From contig DAOTUB010000001.1 in assembly GCA_034437455.1 (NCBI GenBank), positions 1 through 22,020 of the forward strand: a DNA stretch of 22,020 bases. Reading direction: 5' to 3'. A program made the translations under genes and the position numbers. Positions within the stretch are counted from its first letter, which is position 1. The number at the start of each line of letters is the position of its first letter. Below, one piece after another: positions 1 to 7,800 of the stretch. Source of the DNA: DAOTUB01 sp034437455 (GTDB lineage: Bacteria > Chloroflexota > Anaerolineae > B4-G1). A model generated the notes under the pieces. That model searched no databases, had not been told where the DNA came from, and was given only the letters and a program-made list of their open reading frames with translations.

Positions 1-74
1 GCGACGACGCCGTCGAGGGTATCTTTGACGCCCCGAAGCCGATGAGACCGTCCGGGCCGGGCTTGCCGCCATAA
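1..74 (+). CDS. Possible 3' end of a gene entering from the left (partial)
   Basis: From base 3 one plus-strand frame is open to a TAA at 72-74 and would encode a Pro/Gly-rich tail ending DAPKPMRPSGPGLPP. The codons have mostly G or C at the third position, which is compatible with coding. It would converge on the small minus-strand gene that ends at 120. The reading is weak: 24 codons cannot identify a family. One minus-strand frame over the same bases is also open and reads DWIIPAESYGGKPGPDGLI, so the opposite strand could be the coding one. No function is proposed. Confidence 0.22.
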   Translation, partial: DDAVEGIFDAPKPMRPSGPGLPP

Positions 75-119
75 CTCTCAGCCGGTATAATCCAGTCTTT
101 TGAACGCCCTTCCTTCCCG

Positions 120-239
120 TCATCCACCCTCCTTGCCCAACTGGCGTAACCGCTCCAGCCGCGCTTCCCGCTTGCGGACGCGCAGAACCTCTTCCAGTTC
201 CTCTATCGACAGTTCGTCAACCGTGCGACGGTCTTTCAT
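120..239 (-). CDS. Small charged helical protein, 39 aa
   Basis: The reading frame extends further upstream, but the start is placed at the ATG at 239 because AGAGGAAAGAG lies directly before it. A good promoter (TTGACA, 16 bp, TATAAG) sits 20-50 bases further upstream, so the longer 87-aa version would begin upstream of the promoter. The product begins MKDRRTVDELSIEELEEVL and continues as an Arg/Glu/Leu-rich amphipathic helix to GKEGG. From memory, a similar segment heads longer Chloroflexota membrane proteins such as sortase-like proteins. That is recollection, not a search result. Here it stops after 39 residues. A different downstream minus-strand frame stays open to the window edge, so this could be the truncated or frameshifted head of a larger gene rather than a complete small protein. 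Function unknown. Confidence 0.5.
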   Translation of the reverse strand: MKDRRTVDELSIEELEEVLRVRKREARLERLRQLGKEGG

Positions 240-261
240 CTCTTTCCTCTGCGTGGGTAGA

Positions 262-289
262 CTTATACACCGATTGGCTATATTGTCAA
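262..289 (-). promoter_or_regulatory. Sigma70-type promoter for the 39-aa gene
   Basis: On the minus strand the -35 box TTGACA (289-284) is followed by a 16-bp spacer and the -10 box TATAAG (267-262). Transcription would start near 255, just upstream of the SD and the ATG at 239. It diverges from the plus-strand promoter about 35 bp away. Confidence 0.6.
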
Positions 290-323
290 GTTCGCCGCAA
301 TTACCGAGCAGTCCACTGAACGC

Positions 324-352
324 TTGACAAATCACCTGATCAGACAGATAAT
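324..352 (+). promoter_or_regulatory. Sigma70-type promoter for the cyclase gene
   Basis: A perfect -35 box TTGACA (324-329), a 17-bp spacer and the -10 box GATAAT (347-352, one mismatch) predict a start near 359. This gives a leader of about 130 nt before the start codon at 493. The leader holds only a weak GGCCC/GGGCC pairing (448-452 with 468-472). The promoter is divergent from the one at 262-289, so any regulator bound between them could control both genes. Confidence 0.65.
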
Positions 353-492
353 TTATGAGGTAATAAACTTTACCTGCTCGCACTACTCAAACCCCCATCC
401 TGGGAACACCTGACGTAGCGGGAAAATGCTTTTTCGTACATCCTTTTGGCCCAGATGCCTCTTGATCGGGCCGCGCCAACAAGGAGTTGATA

Positions 493-3400
493 GTGTCAGA
501 AAGGGATCCATCTCAGATCCAATCCGAATTGACCACGATTCTACGTGATTATCTCCCCTCATCCCTTGAACGACGGTGTCTTCTCGGCGATCAGATCAGG
601 GAGCCCGACCCCTGCGTGCAGCACCTCGACGCGCTGCTGCGCACGATCTCCACCTATCTCCCTCGCCAGGTCGTCTTTCCCCTGCTGGCAGACCCCGAGC
701 CAGGCAAAGTGGAAGGCGGCTTTACTTACGGCACGGTGATGTTCGCCGACATCTCTGGCTTTACGGCCATGTCCGAAAAGCTCTCTCAACTGGGCAAGGA
801 AGGCGCCGAAAAGGTCACCGAGGTGATCAATCGCCTGTTCACCGCCTTGTTGATGGCGACTGAGCGGTACGGCGGCGACCTGCTCAAATTCGGCGGCGAC
901 GCCATGCTCATCTTCTTCGGCGGCGATGGGCACGAATTGCGGGCCTGCCTGGCCGCGCTGCGGATGATGGAGACGATGGGCTGGCTCTCCGAAACTGTCA
1001 CCTCCCAGGGCGTCTTTCACCTCCAGATGCACATCGGCATCGGCAGCGGCCCGCTCTTTATGGCCCGGTTGGGTTCGGAGGAGGGGATGGAGTTTGCCGT
1101 CATGGGACGAGCGATGGCACAGATGGCCCAGGCTGAGGATCTATCCGAGGCGGGCGAGGTCTTTATCGACCCCACGACTCGTCAGGTTATCGCCGAATGG
1201 GCTCGCGTTGGCGAGACTCGAAACGGCTTCTGTCCATTGCTCGGTTTTCGGGAGGACGTTCCTCCTCTGGCTGACACAGCAAAACATTCCCTGTCTACCC
1301 TGCTTCCTCCTCCGACAGAGGGAGACGTGCTTCCCTGGATCGAGACCACCGTCCGGCGCGTCCAGGCGCTGGAACTATTCCTCCCACCAGGTCTGATGGA
1401 CCGGATCAAAATGGAGCCGAGGCGGATGGTCATTGGCGGGGGGTTCCGACCAGTGACGATCTTTTTCGCCAACTTTTACGGCATCGACGACATCATCGAA
1501 CAACTGGGCGAGGAACGCAGCGCCGAGATCACGGCCATCCTCAACGCCCACTTTACGACGATGCGGCGCATCATCGCCAAGTACGGCGGCGTGGTCAATA
1601 AGGTGGACACCTATGCCGTGGGGCACCGCATCATGGCGCTCTTTGGCGCACCCCGCGCTCACATCGACGACCCTGAACGGGCGATGCGGGCGGCGCTGGA
1701 GATGCAGGAGGCGATGGCGGGTTTTGCCGAACTGGAAACTTCCTGCGGCGTGTTTTCTCTCAAGCAGCGCATCGGCCTCAACACGGGGTTGGTCTTTGCC
1801 GGCAACGTCGGTTCGCCCGCCCGCCAGGAATACTCGGTGATGGGCGACGAGGTCAACCTGGCCGCCCGCCTGATGGGCGTGGCGACCGAGGGGCAGGTGA
1901 TCGTAAGCCAGAGCACCGTCCGACAGTCCGGCGACGTCTTTTTGCTCCACGAACACGAACCGGTGCGGGTCAAGGGCAAGTCGCTGCCCGTCCAGAACTA
2001 TGAGACGCTGGGGTTGCAAGAGCATCGCGTCCGCGAGCGTCGCCCGTTGATCGGGCGCGACGAGGAATGGCAGATCGTTCACGACCTGACCGACCTGGCC
2101 CTGGACGGCGAGACCCAGGTACTCACCATCGTCGGCGACGTGGGGTTGGGCAAGTCGCGCTTCATCGAGGAGTTGACGGCCCATTGGACAGAAGAGCACG
2201 AAGCATTGAGCATTGGATTCTCCTGCCCCTCCTTCGGCCGTCACACGCCCTACCTGCCCTGGCTGGACTTGTTGCGAGCCTTTTTTGGTTTCAACCCCGC
2301 CGACTCAAACCAGGTCAAGCTGGAAAAGATCGCGGCGCTCTTGCGCGAAATCAACCCCACCTGGAGCGATTGGACGGTACTGCTCGGCGGCTTGCTGGGG
2401 CTGGAGGTCGAAGAGACCGCGCTGGTGCACGCTCTCGACGCCCAGACTCGTCAGCGGATGATCTTTCGTCTGGTGACCGGCCTGGTGGCTCACGTCGCCA
2501 GCGAGCAACCACTCCTGCTCGTCATCGATGACTTGCAGTGGGCCGACGACACCTCCGTCGAATTGGTCAACCAGGTAGCGCGCCAGGCGACTGGCCGCCC
2601 TCTTTTGCTCGTGTTGGCTCACCGACCAGAAGAATCGCTGGCGTTGGACGTGGCAGATCTATCCCATCACACCGGCCTGCGTTTGGAGGAGCTTTCTGAC
2701 GAGGCGAGTTTGCGTCTGTTGGACATCCTCTTGCCCACCACTCCCCAGATGCCACGGCAACTGAAAGAATTGATCCTCGAGAACGCCCAGGGCAACCCCC
2801 TCTTTATCGACGCGGTAGCGCACTCGCTCATCGAGAACTATTTGACGCTCGACGAAGAGACCGGTGCCTACCACGCCCGGACCGACCTGGAGCAGATCGA
2901 GATCCCCGATTCGGTCAACCGGGTGATCATGAGTCGCATCGACCAACTGGACGAGAGTAGTCGTAACGTACTGCGGGTCGCCTCGGTCGTCGGCAAAGAG
3001 TTCGAGCACTGGCTGCTCAGCGCCATCTACCCTTATGGTCGGGCGGAAGGAGAACTGGAAGAGCGATTGGATGAACTCTCACAGCGAGAGATCCTGGATG
3101 GTCCCCAGCCTGACCTGATGTATCTCTTCCGTCACATCCTGACCCGCGAGGTGGCCTACGAGAGCCTGCTCTACGCCGACCGCCGCCAATTGCACCGCAG
3201 CATCGGCGAGTCCATCGAAACCCAACAGGCGGGCCGATTGGCTGAGTACTGGGAGGTGCTGGCCTACCACTTTGGGCTGGCCGAGGAATGGGAACAGGCG
3301 CTCGATTATCACCTGCAAGTCGGTCGCAGAGCGCAGTCGATCTATGCCAACGAGGACGCCATTCATCACTTTCGCCAAGCTCTCGAGGCGGCGGAGCAGG

Positions 3401-4686
3401 TAGAGGGGAGCGAGAGTCGCCAACTCGTGGCCCACGAGGGGCTGGGCGACGTGTTGGACACCCTGGGTAACTATGACGAGGCGCTGACTCATATCTACCA
3501 GGCACAAGACCTGGCGATGATGGCTGGTCTTTCGTCGGAGGATACAGCACGCCGGCTGGCCGACCTGTGTCGCAAGACGGCCATCATCTATGAGAAGAAG
3601 AGCGACTATGACAAGGCTTTCGAATGGCTGCATGGTGGACTGGCTGCTCTCGAAGGGATGGACGTCGTTGAAAAGGCGCGTGTCTACCTGATGGGCGCAG
3701 GCATCTACCACCGCCAGGGAAACAACACCGAGGCGCTCCAATGGTGCCAGCACAGCCTGGACATCGTCGCTCTCTTGCAGAAGGAGAATGAAGCAAACCT
3801 CCAAGTCCTGGCCCATGCCTACTACCTCCAGGGGGCGATTTATCTCCGCTATGGCGACTATGCCCAGGTCATCCAAGTGTGTCAGAGGAGCCTGGCTTTG
3901 TACGAGCAGTTGGGAGACATTGAGGGAGCCGGATCGGCGCACACCAATCTGGCGAACGCTTATCTCTATCGGGGCGATTGGGCCCAGGCGACCGAGCACT
4001 ATCGGATGGCCCTGGATATTCAGACGCGGATCGGCAACGTTCACGAGTGCGGCTTGATCTCGAATAATCTGGGCGAAGTCTATCGGGATCGGGGCCAGTT
4101 GGAACAAGCCGAAACGCTCTACCAACAAAGCCTGCAAACCTGGCAGGAACTGGGTTCGACGTATGGAGAGGCTTTTCTCTACATGAACCTTGCCTCCGTC
4201 AAGATCAAGCGTCAGGAATGGGACCAAGCCATCGAGTACCTGACCCGGTGCCGGGAATTATGCGCTCAGATCGCTGCCGAGGATTTCTTGGCCGAGGCCG
4301 ACCACCACATGGCCGAGGCCTACCTGGGGCTTGGTCAAATCGACCAGGCAGAAGAGTGGGCCTACAAGTCTCTCGAACGGGCCAGGACACAGGAGATGAA
4401 GCTGGAGGAAGGCATGATCCGCAAAGTGATGGGTCGAATCCATCGCGCGCGGTCCGAGTGGGATGCCGCCGAGCGGGAACTAGAAGCGAGCCTGGACATC
4501 CTGGATTCGCTGGATAGCCAATACCGGGTGGGACAAACATTATTCCAGTTGGCCCAACTGTATCGCGATTGGGGCCGCGAGGACCAGTTCCGCGAAACTC
4601 TCGGTCGGGCCATCACCATTTTCGAGCACCTGGGAGCGCAATTGGATCTGGAATGGGCTATGGACGCGCAAGGGAGGTGGTGCTGA
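493..4686 (+). CDS. Soluble-adenylyl-cyclase-like protein: two class III cyclase domains, P-loop ATPase, TPR
   Basis: A GTG start at 493 is chosen because AAGGAG (481-486) lies six bases before it; an upstream in-frame TTG at 487 touches the SD. The 1397-aa product has, in order: C1 cyclase domain (about 80-235) with metal-binding aspartates D86 in MFADISGFT and D136 in LLKFGGDAM; C2 domain (about 315-480) with NK370V, S448 and VN455LAAR459L; a P-loop ATPase (Walker A GDVGLGKS, about 548-555; Walker B LLLVIDDLQW near 675-685); and about eleven TPR-like repeats from about 950 to the end. This order matches mammalian soluble adenylyl cyclase (ADCY10). C1 lacks the catalytic Asn/Arg, and C2 lacks the metal aspartates (FFANFYG), so one composite ATP site is inferred. 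Likely product: cAMP. No membrane segment or signal peptide is seen, so it is cytosolic. The Arg that binds bicarbonate in ADCY10 aligns with Ala here, so bicarbonate control is doubtful. Confidence 0.9.
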   Translation: MSERDPSQIQSELTTILRDYLPSSLERRCLLGDQIREPDPCVQHLDALLRTISTYLPRQVVFPLLADPEPGKVEGGFTYGTVMFADISGFTAMSEKLSQLGKEGAEKVTEVINRLFTALLMATERYGGDLLKFGGDAMLIFFGGDGHELRACLAALRMMETMGWLSETVTSQGVFHLQMHIGIGSGPLFMARLGSEEGMEFAVMGRAMAQMAQAEDLSEAGEVFIDPTTRQVIAEWARVGETRNGFCPLLGFREDVPPLADTAKHSLSTLLPPPTEGDVLPWIETTVRRVQALELFLPPGLMDRIKMEPRRMVIGGGFRPVTIFFANFYGIDDIIEQLGEERSAEITAILNAHFTTMRRIIAKYGGVVNKVDTYAVGHRIMALFGAPRAHIDDPERAMRAALEMQEAMAGFAELETSCGVFSLKQRIGLNTGLVFAGNVGSPARQEYSVMGDEVNLAARLMGVATEGQVIVSQSTVRQSGDVFLLHEHEPVRVKGKSLPVQNYETLGLQEHRVRERRPLIGRDEEWQIVHDLTDLALDGETQVLTIVGDVGLGKSRFIEELTAHWTEEHEALSIGFSCPSFGRHTPYLPWLDLLRAFFGFNPADSNQVKLEKIAALLREINPTWSDWTVLLGGLLGLEVEETALVHALDAQTRQRMIFRLVTGLVAHVASEQPLLLVIDDLQWADDTSVELVNQVARQATGRPLLLVLAHRPEESLALDVADLSHHTGLRLEELSDEASLRLLDILLPTTPQMPRQLKELILENAQGNPLFIDAVAHSLIENYLTLDEETGAYHARTDLEQIEIPDSVNRVIMSRIDQLDESSRNVLRVASVVGKEFEHWLLSAIYPYGRAEGELEERLDELSQREILDGPQPDLMYLFRHILTREVAYESLLYADRRQLHRSIGESIETQQAGRLAEYWEVLAYHFGLAEEWEQALDYHLQVGRRAQSIYANEDAIHHFRQALEAAEQVEGSESRQLVAHEGLGDVLDTLGNYDEALTHIYQAQDLAMMAGLSSEDTARRLADLCRKTAIIYEKKSDYDKAFEWLHGGLAALEGMDVVEKARVYLMGAGIYHRQGNNTEALQWCQHSLDIVALLQKENEANLQVLAHAYYLQGAIYLRYGDYAQVIQVCQRSLALYEQLGDIEGAGSAHTNLANAYLYRGDWAQATEHYRMALDIQTRIGNVHECGLISNNLGEVYRDRGQLEQAETLYQQSLQTWQELGSTYGEAFLYMNLASVKIKRQEWDQAIEYLTRCRELCAQIAAEDFLAEADHHMAEAYLGLGQIDQAEEWAYKSLERARTQEMKLEEGMIRKVMGRIHRARSEWDAAERELEASLDILDSLDSQYRVGQTLFQLAQLYRDWGREDQFRETLGRAITIFEHLGAQLDLEWAMDAQGRWC

Positions 4687-4836
4687 AAAGTACGATGGTG
4701 ATTTTCCCCGAAGAGATTCTATGTTTCAATAGATGCATCGCGGCGAAGGGGGAGGCACTGGCTCCAAGCTTTCTTGCCTGGAGTGAATAGATCCTGCGAC
4801 AATGTCAAGCGATTGAAGTAGTTTGTGACGAATACT

Positions 4837-4842
4837 GGGAGG
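4837..4842 (+). promoter_or_regulatory. Ribosome binding site of the secreted C25 protein
   Basis: GGGAGG lies seven bases before the ATG at 4850 and fixes that start. The 163-bp gap from 4687 to 4849 shows no convincing promoter or terminator, so read-through from the cyclase gene is possible. Confidence 0.6.
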
Positions 4843-4849
4843 AAAGAAA

Positions 4850-7800
4850 ATGTACAGCAAAAGATTTACCCAATTTGCCAGAGTGACAACGTTGTTTCTC
4901 GTGCTGGGGATCGTGTGTCAGATCCCTCCTCTGCCTGTTCACTCGCAAGTTCCTGACGTGGCGACAGAAGCGCCGCGTCCAGAATATCAGACCAGAGCGC
5001 TCTCACCTGCTCGCCAGCAGGCCCCCGATGCACCGAACGATCCGACAGATGATCCACTCGCAGGGGAAGAGTTACTAAAAATTGTGCCAGCGCCTCCGGC
5101 AGCGGCCCGACCAGCGTCGACTGGATTCGGGGAAGAATCTGTCATCGCGCAAGGGGCGCTCTCTCCCCAAGCGACCAATCCCAGCGTCTTTGTCAATGAA
5201 ACGTACAGCGAACTTTACGGCTACACAGATGCAGACGCCTACGTGGACATTGTGCTCAAAGACTCTGGCGGCAGCGTCAAAGATAGCCTATATGCCTATG
5301 CCGATGCATCGGGCCGCTACGAGGCAGCCTTTTCCTACAAAGTGATTCCGGGGGACATGGTTGAGGTGACCGCTAATTACACCCGTACGATCAGCCTCAC
5401 CATCGACGCCCTCACCGGCCAGGTGGATCCCATCAATGACCTCGTAACCGGTACCGCGCCTGCCGGGCGGGATATGGCCGCCGCCATCCGGCAATACCGG
5501 ACCAGTTGCACCAGTGAATTCGACTCAGCCTGGTTCTCCAGCGGTTCGGGCAACTTTAGCGCGACATTCCCCACCATCACGGACATTATCCGGGGAGCAA
5601 GCGTCTCGATCTATGCCTACGATGCCAACGGCAACGCCACCGTCATCACCCGGTTCGCTCCTGTTCTGTGGGTTTACGAATGGGATAACAATGCTTACGG
5701 ATACGTCAATGCCGGTGCGACCTTTACTGCCGTGTTCAAGAGAAGCGGCAGTGTTCTGGAGACTGTGTCGGGCACTGCGGCAGAGAATGGCTACTATGAG
5801 GCTCAGTTCTCTACTCCCTTTGCCGTCGGCGACCAGATCGAAGTCACCTCTGGCGGCGAGACGATGGTCATGCCGGTACTGGCCCTGACCGGCGCTATGG
5901 ATGCCGCTGCCGACACCGTTTCGGGTACGGCGCACGAGCCAGGCGCCCTATTGCGAGTCTATGCCTATAACTACAACATGGAGGATGACATTTACTACGG
6001 GTACTGTCTCACCACGACGGCCAGCAGCGTCAGCCCTTACGCCTACACGGCAGACTTTGCCGAAATCGTTGATCTGGTCGAAGGGGATTACGCCTACGTG
6101 CGAGCACACTCGGCGGACTATAATATCTATCAGATCCGCCCCTACCCATACACCTGTGAAGAGACGCCCGTTCCCAACTTTACTACATTCGACAATCAGA
6201 ACGACGCCCACACCGGCGTCTGCGACGGGGACATGGACGTCTGGTTGTTCAACACCAACCCGCCAGCGCCCATCGAGTTCAATATCCGCGTAACCGAAGA
6301 CGCGCCCCTCGAATCGGCCTGGTTGCTGGTCAACGCCTGGGACATCGACGAGGAGAGTGGCGAGCTCGACGCCGTCAGCTTCAACGGTCATCCCCTGGGC
6401 TATCTCACCGGCGCCGACGAAACGTGGAATTCCACGGTCTTTAACGTCAACCCTGCCTGGGTACAGGTGGGCGACAACCTGGTAGAAATTGACGTTGACG
6501 TCGCAAACCCCGGCGATCCCCACTGGGCCGTGAAGGTGGACTGGGGCCAGTTACTGCTCAACCAACGGGAGATCGACGCTCATTTCCGTCACGTTCAACT
6601 GGATCAAACCGGCTACGCACCCGGCAGCTCCGTCTATGTAAACGCTGAACTGGACACCGATCTGATCAGCCAGACGTTGGACCTGGAGTTCAACCTGATC
6701 GGCCCGGACGGGTTTGTCATAGACAGCGCCGTCTACTATGGCTGGACCGTCTACGGCAATAGCGACGAGCCTTACTCCCCTTCCTTTTACCTATCCTCTA
6801 GCGCAGAGCCGGGTATCTACCAAGTGAAAGCCCTGGCCTTTGACTCCAGCACTCGCGTTCTGCAGGACACGGAAAAGTTCGAGTTCGTGGTGGACAATTA
6901 CGAGCCGAACAACCTGTGGACCGATGGATGGACTCAGGAGTACCCGGTCGAAATTGGCGCCGCCTACGAATCCCGCATCCTCCGCGGAGACGACATGGAG
7001 TGGTACAAACTGGTCGTGACCAACTCGGCGGTGATTTCCGTGACACTGACCAACCTACCCCAGGACTATGACCTGGTGATCTTTGCGGACCTCGACACCG
7101 ACACCGAGGCGACAGCAGAAGATGTGTTGGGCGAGTTGGCCGACAGCGAAGAAGTGGACGCCGCTGGCGCGATGACGTCTATCGGTGCGATGACGTCTAT
7201 CGGTGCGATGACGTCCATCGGCGCGATGACGTCCATCGGCGCGATGACGTCCATCGGTGCGATGACGTCCATCGGCGCGATGACGTCCATCTCGGCCCAA
7301 AGCGGCAACGTGGACGAAGTCGCCACGGTCCAGGTGCGCGTGCCCGGCACGACGTTATATATCCTGGTCGTATCCGCCAATAACGCATCCAGCCAAACCC
7401 CATACCGTCTGGAGGTGACCAGCACGCCGCTGGAGGAATATGGTGACTGCAATACCTCCATCACGCCCGGCGTGGCTACCTCCGTCTATCCTACCACCAT
7501 CACCGCGCCCGAAACTTTGATCCTGTTCAACCATCGGCGGATAGGTGGACAATACGGGAGCACAGCCGCAGGTGGCTTACTCAGCAAACTGCATACCCTG
7601 GCCGATCACCCCACCGTGAAGGGCGTGGTCGTCCCGGTGGAGAACGACGCGGCAGTAGACAGCGCCTACAGCAATTGGGATACCGGCAATGCCTGCAATC
7701 CCAACGCGGCCAATCAAGTGGCCACCGCCATCAAGAACGTCGTGCTCTCCTACTACCAGACCTACTCGCCGACGCTCAAGTATCTGGTCATCGTCGGCGA

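Noticed and set aside
3079..4227. Minus-strand ORF of 382 codons
   Set aside because: It is antisense to the TPR region of the cyclase protein, where repeated helices are clearly coded on the plus strand.
7166..7291. CRISPR-like array
   Set aside because: The units are contiguous 18-bp in-frame coding repeats with no spacers.
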